A program made the translations under genes and the position numbers. Under the pieces are notes generated by a model. That model was not told the origin of the DNA, did no database searches, and was given only the letters and a program-made list of their open reading frames with translations. A DNA stretch of 60,385 bases, taken from contig CAZBLE010000006.1 in the NCBI GenBank assembly GCA_964492735.1, forward strand, positions 1 to 60,385, read 5' to 3'. Source of the stretch: CALKUP01 sp964492735. GTDB taxonomy: Bacteria; Patescibacteriota; Patescibacteriia; UBA9570; XYC2-FULL-38-9. The number at the start of each line of letters is the position of its first letter. Position 1 is the stretch's first letter. Below, piece by piece: positions 7,507-15,885 of this stretch.

Positions 7507-8802
7507 ATGATATTTGAAATTTTCATTGTTGTTGTGCTTATTTTTGCCAATGGTTTCTTTGCGATGTCATAAATTGCGATCGTGTCTGCAAAGCCATCTC
7601 AATTAGAAGAAAAGGCTCGTAAAGGCCACAAAGGTGCCAAAATCGCGCTCGCGCTCGCAGATCAACCGAACCAGTTTTTATCAACCATTCAAGTGGGGAT
7701 TACACTGATCGGCATTATCGCTGGTGCATATGGTGGCTCGACACTAGCAGCGCATCTTGTTGCGCCGTTGTCAGAAATTGCACTGATTGCACCATATAGT
7801 GAAACCATTGCATTTGTCTTGGTCGTTGGATCAATCACATTTTTTTCATTGATTATTGGCGAATTGGTTCCAAAACGTTTAGCGTTGTCTCACGCTGAAG
7901 GGATCGCAGCGATGACAGCGCCGGTGATGTTTTTGTTGTCTCGCATCGCGCTTCCGGTTGTGAAATTACTAACATTCACATCGGACATTGCTTTATGGAT
8001 TTTGCGGGTTGATCCAGATGCAAAAAATGAAGTCTCTGAAGAAGAGGTGAATTATTTGGTCAACGCGGGAACAGACTCTGGTGTCTTTGAGCCGGTAGAG
8101 CGTGAAATGGTACGTCGCGTGTTGCATCTTGATACACTGGCAGTCAGTAGTGTGATGACTCCGCGCGCAGAAATTATTTGGTATGACGTTGCCGATACTC
8201 CAGAAGTGAATTGGAAACGCATTGCTGAAAGCACACATTCCTATTTTCCAGTTAGTCGCGACTCGCTCGATGAAAATCTTGGAATTGCGAATGTGAAAGA
8301 CATCTGGTTTGCAGCCACACACAATGCTTCCGTCCGTGTTGAAGATCATTTGCGTGAACCGATTATTACCACTGAACATGTGCCGGTTTTGGAAGTGCTT
8401 GATGAATTCAAAAAAACCGGGCGTTCATACGCATTGGTGTTAGATGAATTTGGTGTGATTCGAGGACTGGTCACCTTAAAAGATATTTTGGAAGCAATCA
8501 CAGGCGAGATTCCATCTGCTGAAGACACAGATGATCCAGCGTCGATTGTGGAGCGAGAAGATGGTTCATATATTATTGATGCGACATTATCGATGTATGA
8601 TTTCAAAATGCATTTTGGGTTGCCGGATGATTTTTTCGGCACATCTGAAAATGAATATTCGTCTATCGCTGGCTTTATTATTGATCATTACAAAGCCATT
8701 CCAACAGCGGGCATGCACTTTTCAGTGAATGATTGGCGGTTTGAGGTGTTGGACATGGACGGACATCGGGTTGATAGCGTGCTTGTGACACGGAGTACAT
8801 AA
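7507..8802 (+). pseudogene. CorC/HlyC-type CNNM-CBS protein, interrupted by in-frame TAA
   Basis: The frame from ATG 7507 encodes MIFEIFIVVVLIFANGFFA then MS, a TAA stop at 7570-7572, and continues IAIVSAKPSQ. The family reads FFAMSE in place of FFAMS-stop, so a single GAA-to-TAA change fits. The rest, to 8802, is intact: DUF21 membrane domain (to about residue 190, with GELVPKRLAL), two CBS domains (MTPRAEIIWYDV and GLVTLKDILEAITGE) and a CorC/HlyC C-terminal domain. Full length would be 431 residues. A GTG at 7582 could restart but would lose the first membrane helix. The family is linked to magnesium or cobalt efflux. A sequencing error is possible; the reading is otherwise clean. Confidence 0.75.
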
Positions 8803-8817
8803 ATCAGGCATACAACT

Positions 8818-9834
8818 ATGACGCGTAATCCAAAACATGAATTCATCAAAGGTGTTGAGCGACTCGTGAAACCGACTGACGTTGTCGCGATTAGTTTTTT
8901 GAATGCCTTTACGCGCAGGTTGCCAAAGACGGTCCAAAAAAAGTTGATGGCAAATACAGCGAAAACGATTCCGCACATGGGCTTTGTTGTGGAGCCATAT
9001 AGTTTTTTCCTGTGTTACAAAATCGCAGATCTTGCAATGGCGCAGGCGCTGATTTCTGACAAATATGTTCCAGTGAAAACAAAGATTTTTGATACAGACA
9101 CGCCGGAGTATTATGTGATCTTTGGATGTTTCACAGCGCATACCAGCGCATTTTGGGGAAGTCGGATTGAGATGTATGTGATTGCAGAAAACAAAGAAAC
9201 GGGTTTGCTGAGTTGGGTGATTGTTGATTACGATACAAATACGAATAGCTATGATCCAAAGCGGGGATTGATTGACGCGAATAGTCTCAACACCGCAATG
9301 ACAACAACCCCGCACGGTGAAGTGTTGGTGCACATGGAGCGCGATGACGCGACTCGAGCGCTGGTTGCGCACGCTGACACAACAGCTGGTGTAATGACGC
9401 GACTTGATGAGCGCTTGTGGCTTGAAGGAAATTTGTCAGTGGATTATGGAGAGGCAGCGTCTGACGGAATGGCTGATTTTTTCTCGTTGCAGTTTAACCC
9501 AGATGAAGTTGAGCAGGCGTTAGAGATTCCTGTTCAATCGGCCGCGGTTGAAGTGAATAGTTGGTATCCGGGTTTATTTGCACCGACTCCAAATAAAGTG
9601 GTTTGCTTCCCATATGCACAGCATTTTGTGACAGCAAGTTTTCACGGAATAGCATCTGATGCGATTGCAGACAAACAGGCGTTGATTGCTGAAGTTGAAA
9701 AGCTTGGTGATTTAAGTGGATTTACAGGCTTTTCCGCAAAACCGATAAAGCGACAGCTGGTGATTGGAATGGCTCTTTCGGCCCTTTTCACAACCGGATT
9801 ATTGATCTATAGTATTATTCGGACAGTTTATTAA
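8818..9834 (+). CDS. Hypothetical protein with C-terminal membrane anchor
   Basis: 338 residues, not recognised. The body is a mixed alpha/beta domain with alternating hydrophobic strands, including FVVEPYSFFLCYKIADLAM, an EYYVIFGCF strand and RIEMYVIAENKETG; strand order and the DxDxNxxSYDPKRG loop faintly recall acetoacetate-decarboxylase-fold proteins, but this is weak. Residues about 312-335 form one hydrophobic helix near the C-terminus, so the protein is probably tail-anchored with its body in the cytosol. The gene begins 15 bp after the CorC-type gene and is followed by a 25-residue Lys-rich frame and an ABC exporter. Confidence 0.7.
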   Translation: MTRNPKHEFIKGVERLVKPTDVVAISFLNAFTRRLPKTVQKKLMANTAKTIPHMGFVVEPYSFFLCYKIADLAMAQALISDKYVPVKTKIFDTDTPEYYVIFGCFTAHTSAFWGSRIEMYVIAENKETGLLSWVIVDYDTNTNSYDPKRGLIDANSLNTAMTTTPHGEVLVHMERDDATRALVAHADTTAGVMTRLDERLWLEGNLSVDYGEAASDGMADFFSLQFNPDEVEQALEIPVQSAAVEVNSWYPGLFAPTPNKVVCFPYAQHFVTASFHGIASDAIADKQALIAEVEKLGDLSGFTGFSAKPIKRQLVIGMALSALFTTGLLIYSIIRTVY

Positions 9835-9844
9835 TAGTATTTTT

Positions 9845-9922
9845 ATGGCAAAAGGCGAATATCGCGACAAAAAGAATAAAAAGGTCAAAAAGAAAAAACA
9901 AGACAAGAAAAAAGCGGCCTAG
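9845..9922 (+). CDS. 25-residue lysine-rich micropeptide
   Basis: ATG at 9845, TAG at 9920-9922, immediately abutting the ATG of the exporter gene at 9923. Twelve of 25 residues are Lys (AKGEYRDKKNKKVKKKK, then QDKKKAA). It uses mostly AAA codons like its neighbours. It may be a real basic micropeptide or a translational coupler that delivers ribosomes to the exporter start; too short to judge by homology. Confidence 0.45.
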   Translation: MAKGEYRDKKNKKVKKKKQDKKKAA

Positions 9923-11677
9923 ATGAAAGATTCAAAAAAAGAGGCTTCATCAAAAAAACCGCAAGTCGAAAAACAACCAAGTGTGTTTGTTGTTCTTGCG
10001 CCATATAAACGGCAAATTTCATTGTTGATTGTTGTTGCTCTTGCAATTAATGTCCTTGCGCTCGTTTTGCCAAAAGTGATTTCACACGCCATTGATGACT
10101 TTGCACGTGGTCAATTTGATGCGCAGTATTCATCATTCTTATTCATTGGGGTGATTACCACTATTTTTGCACTGACCTATATTCAAAGTATTTTGCAAAC
10201 GATTGCCTCTGAGCGTGTCGGACGAGATTTGCGCACAGAGCTGTCAGCAAAAATTTCGAAACAGAGTTATGCCAAGATTCAAGAATTGACTCCAGCAACA
10301 TTGCTGACAAATTTAACGTCAGATATTGATGCGATGAAAACATTTGTTGCTCAGGCATTGGTGTCAATGGTTGCATCTGTTGTGACAATTATTGGTGCGA
10401 GTGGATTGTTGCTCTCAATTAATTGGAAGCTTGGTCTTGCAGTGCTCACGATTTTACCAATTATCGCTGGAACATTTTTCTTTGTGCTTTCAAAGGTACG
10501 AAAACTATTTGTCCAAACCCGTGAAGTGATTGATTGGCTCAACAAAGTGATTAACGAAAGTATTTTGGGAGCAGCCTTGATTCGCGTGTTGAACTCACAG
10601 GCATTGGAGCATGAAAAGTTTATTGCCGCGAATGAAAAGGCAAAAAGTTTAGGAATGCAGATTTTGCGCTTGTTTGCTGCGATGATTCCGGTGATTACAT
10701 TTGTAGCCAGTATGGCGACAGTGATTATTCTTGGACTCGGTGGGCACTTTGTGATTGCAGGAACAATGTCGCTCGGTGATTTTGCAGCGTTTAACAGCTA
10801 CCTCAGTACATTGATCTTTCCAATTTTCGTGATTGGATTTATGAGTAATATCATTGCCCAGGCAACAGCGTCGTATGGTCGTATTCGTGCCGTTTTGGAA
10901 TCAGAAGAAAAACCAGAAACGGGAATTATCACTGCTGACCTGAAGGGAGATGTCAGCTTTACTGATGTATCTGTGCAGTACGGTGAAAAATATGCATTGA
11001 AGGATGTAAGTTTTGAAGTTACACCTGGTAGCAAGACTGCGATTATTGGACCGACAGCAGGTGGAAAAACGCAGCTATTGTATCTACTCACTGGTTTAAT
11101 TGAACCGCAGTCGGGGGTTGTGCAATATGATGGCCATCCAATTGTAGAATATGAAACAGCGTCATTGCGCAGGCAAGTGGGAGTGGTGTTTCAGGATAGT
11201 ATTATCTTTCAATTATCAATTCGTGAGAACATTGCATTTAGCGAGGATGTCACAGAAGCAGATGTGCAAAAAGCGATTGAAGCCGCTGAGTTGAAAGATT
11301 TTATTGCCGAATTACCAGATGGATTAGATACAGTTGTATCAGAGCGTGGAACTTCATTGTCCGGCGGACAAAAACAACGGATCATGCTCGCGCGTGCACT
11401 TGCGCTCAATCCGCGTGTGTTGTTGCTTGATGACTTTACGGCTCGGGTTGATACGCAGACCGAAAAAAATATTCTCAGCAATATTGAAAAGAACTATCCA
11501 AACACAACACTCATTTCTGTGACGCAAAAAGTCGCAGCGATTGAGCACTATGATCAAATTGTCGTGTTGATGGAAGGGGAAGTATTGGCAACGGGCACCC
11601 ATGAACACTTGATGCAAACGTCGCCAGAATACGTTCAGATTTATGATTCACAGCAAAGTACACACGCATATGAATAA
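9923..11677 (+). CDS. ABC exporter half-transporter, degenerate-site subunit
   Basis: 584 residues: six-helix membrane domain (about 25-320) then an ATPase domain with Walker A GPTAGGKT, signature LSGGQ, Walker B LLLDDF and a switch region SVTQKV. The catalytic Glu after Walker B is Asp and the H-loop His is Gln, as in the degenerate subunit of heterodimeric exporters such as BmrC or TM287. Its LSGGQ is intact and would complete the active site of the partner encoded next, with which it overlaps by 8 bp. Together they probably export a drug, lipid or peptide. Substrate is not predictable. Confidence 0.9.
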   Translation: MKDSKKEASSKKPQVEKQPSVFVVLAPYKRQISLLIVVALAINVLALVLPKVISHAIDDFARGQFDAQYSSFLFIGVITTIFALTYIQSILQTIASERVGRDLRTELSAKISKQSYAKIQELTPATLLTNLTSDIDAMKTFVAQALVSMVASVVTIIGASGLLLSINWKLGLAVLTILPIIAGTFFFVLSKVRKLFVQTREVIDWLNKVINESILGAALIRVLNSQALEHEKFIAANEKAKSLGMQILRLFAAMIPVITFVASMATVIILGLGGHFVIAGTMSLGDFAAFNSYLSTLIFPIFVIGFMSNIIAQATASYGRIRAVLESEEKPETGIITADLKGDVSFTDVSVQYGEKYALKDVSFEVTPGSKTAIIGPTAGGKTQLLYLLTGLIEPQSGVVQYDGHPIVEYETASLRRQVGVVFQDSIIFQLSIRENIAFSEDVTEADVQKAIEAAELKDFIAELPDGLDTVVSERGTSLSGGQKQRIMLARALALNPRVLLLDDFTARVDTQTEKNILSNIEKNYPNTTLISVTQKVAAIEHYDQIVVLMEGEVLATGTHEHLMQTSPEYVQIYDSQQSTHAYE

Positions 11678-13445
11678 GTACGCTCTTAATACAAATCAAG
11701 ATCCGACAGAAGAAGGGAGCATGAGTTCGGCTATTGTAAAACTTCGTCCATTGCTCACAAGTGAAACAGCGCAACTCATTCTTGCTGGTATTGCTATTAT
11801 TATCAATTCTACACTGACGCTGATTGGTCCGCTGATTGTCGGGCACGTGATTGATAATGCAATTGCCACAAAAGATTTTAATAGTGTATTGCGTTTTGTT
11901 CTACTATTGATTGGTATTTATTTTCTTGCATTGCTTGCAAGTTACGCGCAAACACGGATTATGGGTGGTGTGAGTCAGCGTGTATTGTATCGCTTGCGTA
12001 ATACAATTTTTGCGAAACTACAAGATTTGCCAGTTGCATTTTTTGGTGCAAATAAAGCGGGTGATTTGATTTCTCGTATTAATAATGACACGGATAAGCT
12101 CGGGCAATTTTTCTCACAATCAATCATGCAGTTTCTTGGAAATATTTTCTTGATCATTGGTTCTGGAATTGCAATCGTGTTGATTAATCCGCGCTTGGGA
12201 CTTGCCGCACTTGTTCCTGCATTTGTGCTATTCATTTTAACAAAACTTCTTGGACCATGGATTAAGCGCAAAAATGCAGTGAATATGAAAAGTGTTGGGG
12301 GAATGAGTGCTGAAATTCAAGAAAGCCTTGATCACTTTAAAGTTGTTGTTGCGTTTAATCGACGTGATTATTTTCGTAAAGCGTTTCAAGAGGCGAACGA
12401 AGAAAATTATTCAACAGCTGTCCGCGCTGGAATTGCGAATAATACATTTACTCCAGTCTATGGATTTGCGTCGAATATCGCAATTTTGATTGTGATTTTA
12501 TATGGCTTCCATTTGATTAGCGCTGGCACATTTACATTTGGATTATTGATTAGTTTTTTGTCTTACATCAATCGACTCTATGATCCACTTCGGCAAATGG
12601 CAGCGCTCTGGACTACATTTCAAGTAGCGCTCGCTGGCTGGGATCGAATTCACGCTATCTTGCAACTGGAAACAGATTTACCAGTTATTCCTGCAGATAC
12701 GGCGCAATCAAGTGCGGCTGTTACAGATGCGATTATGGAATTTCAGGGTGTCGACTTTGGATATACAGATGATGCATTGGTGCTGAACAACATTAGCTTT
12801 GCGCTTGAGCATGGAAAAGCCTACGCATTGGTTGGTCCAACAGGTGGTGGTAAAACAACAACTGCCTCGCTGATGGCTCGATTGTTTGATCCCGCAAACG
12901 GAACAGTACTTTTGAATGGAAAAGATTTGCGATCATACACAACAGATGAACGCGCGGCACAGATTGGGTTTATTTTGCAAGAACCATTTTTGTTCACTGG
13001 AACAGTGGGAGATAATATTCGCTATGGAAATTCCGAATATGCAGATGTTTCAAATGATGATTTAACCGCAGCGCTTGAGCAACAGAATTTGCATGATGTG
13101 ATTGCGAAGTTTGATGAAGGTCTTGATACAAAAATTGAAAATGGTGGTGACTCAATGAGTTTGGGCCAAAAGCAGTTGATTGCATTTGTGCGTGCGCTGC
13201 TCCGTAAACCACAATTACTGATTTTAGATGAAGCCACTGCAAATATTGATACGGTTACTGAGCAATTACTTGAAGCTATTTTACGCAAACTTCCAGAGTC
13301 AACGACTCGAGTAGTTATTGCGCATCGCTTGAATACGATTGCAGATGCAGATACCATTTTCTTCGTGAACGGCGGAACAATTACTGAGGCTGGTTCAATG
13401 GAAAAAGCCGTGGAGCTTCTGATGAGTGGAAAGCGGAAGAGTTAG
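11670..13445 (+). CDS. ABC exporter half-transporter, catalytic-site subunit
   Basis: 591 residues from ATG 11670, which overlaps the previous gene's end by 8 bp; an upstream ATG at 11643 lies deeper in that gene. Membrane domain about 30-320, ATPase domain with Walker A GPTGGGKTT, Walker B LLILDEATANID and H-loop VIAHRL intact, but the signature reads MSLGQ instead of LSGGQ. This is complementary to the partner's defects, so the pair has one canonical and one degenerate ATP site. A strong bidirectional hairpin follows the gene. Confidence 0.92.
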   Translation: MNKYALNTNQDPTEEGSMSSAIVKLRPLLTSETAQLILAGIAIIINSTLTLIGPLIVGHVIDNAIATKDFNSVLRFVLLLIGIYFLALLASYAQTRIMGGVSQRVLYRLRNTIFAKLQDLPVAFFGANKAGDLISRINNDTDKLGQFFSQSIMQFLGNIFLIIGSGIAIVLINPRLGLAALVPAFVLFILTKLLGPWIKRKNAVNMKSVGGMSAEIQESLDHFKVVVAFNRRDYFRKAFQEANEENYSTAVRAGIANNTFTPVYGFASNIAILIVILYGFHLISAGTFTFGLLISFLSYINRLYDPLRQMAALWTTFQVALAGWDRIHAILQLETDLPVIPADTAQSSAAVTDAIMEFQGVDFGYTDDALVLNNISFALEHGKAYALVGPTGGGKTTTASLMARLFDPANGTVLLNGKDLRSYTTDERAAQIGFILQEPFLFTGTVGDNIRYGNSEYADVSNDDLTAALEQQNLHDVIAKFDEGLDTKIENGGDSMSLGQKQLIAFVRALLRKPQLLILDEATANIDTVTEQLLEAILRKLPESTTRVVIAHRLNTIADADTIFFVNGGTITEAGSMEKAVELLMSGKRKS

Positions 13446-13462
13446 TAAGTGTTTTGAAGATA

Positions 13463-13494
13463 TAAAAATAACGCCTGTGTAGGCGTTATTTTTA
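13463..13494. terminator. Bidirectional terminator between convergent genes
   Basis: AATAACGCC and GGCGTTATT form a stem around TGTGTA, flanked by A-run and T-run on opposite sides, so it can end both the exporter transcript and the convergent ABC-F transcript. Confidence 0.9.
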
Positions 13495-13504
13495 TTTGTG
13501 TAGA

Positions 13505-14956
13505 TTACAACAACGTGCTCAAATCCAGTGTTTCAGTAATCTGGAGTTGATCGACAAATTCTTGGTCATGACACACAACCACAATCGCACCTTCATAATT
13601 GTTTAAAGCATCAGCAATAATCGGTAAATGACGGAAGTTAATATGATTGGTCGGCTCGTCTAAAATCAATAAGCCCGGTTCTTGCAACAAAAAGCGCGCA
13701 TAGGACAACAAGCCTTTTTGACCTTCAGATAGTTTTCCAATTGGTGTGTGAAGCGCGTCACCTTTTAACAAGAAGTGTGCAGCTGCTTGGTAGAGCTCTT
13801 GCTCACCTCCAGTGACTTGAATCGCTTTCAAGGCTTCAAAGGCTGTACTGTCAAAATCAAGTCCAGAAAAATCTTGTCGATAATATCCTTCGCGAATTCC
13901 TTCAACAATTTCCATTCCTTTTTCAGTCGCATTTGCAAGTGCTTCGAGTAGAGTTGTCTTACCAATACCGTTTGGACCAATAATATGAAGCATATCACCA
14001 CGACGCAGAGTAATGTCGACTTCTTTTTCGCGACGCTCATGATCAACAATAATTCCAACAGACCGTAAATGCAGAATTGGATTTTTCAAATCTTCTTGCA
14101 CAGGAATCACAAATGGGCGAATAGTTTTGTCTTCTTGTCGTACGCTGACCATTGCGTCTTCGCTTTCTTCAATTTCATCACGGAGTTTACTCGCGAGTTT
14201 ACGCATTTTACCACCCTTGTTTGCAAAAAAGTTGACTTTGTCCTTACGATCTTGAATAGTCTTTTTTAATTGCGCATTTTTGCGTTGTTCTCGTTCGACT
14301 TGCGCTGCAATTTCTTCTACTACATCAAAGTAATCGCCAATGTATTGTTGCGTTTTGTGTGTATGCGCGTCTAAGTGAATGACCGCGTCTGTAAAGGTAT
14401 TTAAGAAAGTTGCGTCATGAGAAATCACAATCACAGTTTTTTCGTAGCCAAGTAAAAACGCGATGAGGTGATTGATGCCATCTTCATCTAAATTATTTGT
14501 TGGCTCATCAAGTAACAGGATATCTGGATTTTGTACGAGGGCATAGGCAAGAAGCAAGCGCGCTTGTTGGCCACCGGAGAGTTTTCCAACAAGCCAATCG
14601 AGTGGCAGACTGAGATTCACTGCATCAAACACTTTAGCAATCCGTCGATCCAAGTCATAAATTGTTTCATCTACAAATGCCCGAGCAAAAAAATCAGAAA
14701 TTGAGAGTTCTAAGCAATCGCGTGGAATCACCTGCATGGCAATGCCAACACTCGCGCCGTCTTTAATGTGGATTGTGCCTTTTTCTGGTTGCAGCTCCCC
14801 GGTAATCATTTTAAAAATAGTACTTTTTCCAGCCCCATTTTGACCCATAATGGTCACTTTGCTATTTTCGCGTACAGAAAAACTTGCTTCATCAAGAATC
14901 ATTTTTTTCTCGCCGTATTTATAGGTAACGTCAGTGAATCGAATTGCGACAGACAT
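13505..14956 (-). CDS. ABC-F family ATPase
   Basis: 483 residues, two ATPase domains in one chain and no membrane segment. Domain 1: Walker A GQNGAGKST, signature LSGGQ, Walker B ILLLDEPTNNLD. A charged helical linker (about 215-275, QVEREQRKNAQLKK) is the P-site tRNA interaction motif region. Domain 2: GPNGIGKTT, LSEGQ, LLILDEPTNH. ABC-F proteins act on stalled or antibiotic-bound ribosomes. Being shorter than EttA or Uup it lacks their extra arm and C-terminal extension. It has its own promoter (14983-15011), divergent from the heliorhodopsin promoter. Confidence 0.92.
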   Translation of the reverse strand: MSVAIRFTDVTYKYGEKKMILDEASFSVRENSKVTIMGQNGAGKSTIFKMITGELQPEKGTIHIKDGASVGIAMQVIPRDCLELSISDFFARAFVDETIYDLDRRIAKVFDAVNLSLPLDWLVGKLSGGQQARLLLAYALVQNPDILLLDEPTNNLDEDGINHLIAFLLGYEKTVIVISHDATFLNTFTDAVIHLDAHTHKTQQYIGDYFDVVEEIAAQVEREQRKNAQLKKTIQDRKDKVNFFANKGGKMRKLASKLRDEIEESEDAMVSVRQEDKTIRPFVIPVQEDLKNPILHLRSVGIIVDHERREKEVDITLRRGDMLHIIGPNGIGKTTLLEALANATEKGMEIVEGIREGYYRQDFSGLDFDSTAFEALKAIQVTGGEQELYQAAAHFLLKGDALHTPIGKLSEGQKGLLSYARFLLQEPGLLILDEPTNHINFRHLPIIADALNNYEGAIVVVCHDQEFVDQLQITETLDLSTLL

Positions 14957-14982
14957 AGTTGTAAAATTAAGATAACCGACGC

Positions 14983-15011
14983 ATCATACTGGTTTTTCGC
15001 AGTAAAGTCAA
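14983..15011 (-). promoter_or_regulatory. Promoter of the ABC-F gene
   Basis: On the minus strand TTGACT (15006-15011), 17-bp spacer, TATGAT (14983-14988). The start codon follows 26 bases later, so unlike many genes here this transcript has a leader. Confidence 0.75.
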
Positions 15012-15020
15012 TGTTTGCTC

Positions 15021-15050
15021 TTCGCAGTCTTTTTCAAAGTACTGTATACT
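15021..15050 (+). promoter_or_regulatory. Promoter of the heliorhodopsin gene
   Basis: TATACT at 15045-15050 with a weak -35 TTCGCA at 15021-15026 (18 bp). It is back to back with the ABC-F promoter in a 135-bp divergent region. Confidence 0.6.
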
Positions 15051-15091
15051 ATAGACAAGTCTCTAATTAAAAAATGAATAAAAGAGGAGGT

Positions 15092-15874
15092 ATGGCAAAA
15101 CAAACAACAGAGTCTAAAAAATTTACAAATTTACGTCGCTGGAATATCGCAATGTTTTTCTTGCATGCGATTCAAGCCGGACTCATGTTCGCGCTGAGTA
15201 GTGATTTTTCATTACCGCTCACCACGCTATTTGTTGAGTTTAATCCACAGACAATGATGCTTGCTCAAAACATTGAAGAGCTTGGCATGGTCCGCGTTGG
15301 GCCTCTGGTCGCTGGATTTTTAGCGCTGTCTGCGCTCGCGCATTTGCTGGTGTCATTGCCAGGAATTTTTCAGTGGTATGTCCGCAATCTCAAAAAAGGA
15401 GTCAACTACGCACGTTGGATTGAATATTCTCTCAGCTCATCACTCATGATTGTGGTGATCGCAATGCTGACTGGAATGTATGACGCCATTAGTTTGGTGC
15501 TCATGTTCTCACTCAATGCCATGATGATTTTGTTTGGTTGGATGATGGAGCTCCATAATCAATCAACAAAGAAAACAGATTGGACATCATATATCTTTGG
15601 TTGCATTGCCGGAATTATCCCATGGATCGCGATTGCATGTTACCTCGCATTTGCAGGTGAAGGGGATTTCAAAGCGCCGACATTCGTGTATTGGCTCTTC
15701 TTCTCCATGTTCGTGTTCTTTAATACCTTTGCAGTCAACATGATTTTGCAATACAAAAAGGTTGGAAAATGGAGTGATTATACCTACGGCGAAAAAATGT
15801 ATATCATCTTAAGTCTTCTTGCGAAAACAGCGCTTGCGTGGCAAGTGTGGGCCGGGACATTACGTCCAGTGTAA
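15092..15874 (+). CDS. Heliorhodopsin
   Basis: 260 residues with seven membrane helices, recognisably a heliorhodopsin. Key residues: the retinal Schiff-base Lys245 in helix 7 (LSLLAKTALAWQ), the counterion Glu111 in helix 3 (RWIEYSLSSS) and His25 in helix 1 (FFLHAIQ), matching K241, E107 and H23 of the type protein 48C12. Further family hallmarks are LFGWMMELHNQ, FGCIAGIIPW and KWSDYTYGEK. Heliorhodopsins have a cytosolic N-terminus, do not pump strongly, and are proposed light sensors or enzyme regulators. Start at 15092 matches the family N-terminus (MAKQTT); an AGGAGG lies only 1 base before it, so ATG 15074 (six residues longer) remains possible. It is followed after 11 bp by a secreted repeat protein. 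Confidence 0.96.
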   Translation: MAKQTTESKKFTNLRRWNIAMFFLHAIQAGLMFALSSDFSLPLTTLFVEFNPQTMMLAQNIEELGMVRVGPLVAGFLALSALAHLLVSLPGIFQWYVRNLKKGVNYARWIEYSLSSSLMIVVIAMLTGMYDAISLVLMFSLNAMMILFGWMMELHNQSTKKTDWTSYIFGCIAGIIPWIAIACYLAFAGEGDFKAPTFVYWLFFSMFVFFNTFAVNMILQYKKVGKWSDYTYGEKMYIILSLLAKTALAWQVWAGTLRPV

Positions 15875-15885
15875 AGAGCGCGCGT

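Noticed and set aside
7570..7572. TAA read as a sense codon in a recoded genome
   Set aside because: TAA ends many other genes here, for example ParB and QueG neighbours, so recoding is excluded.
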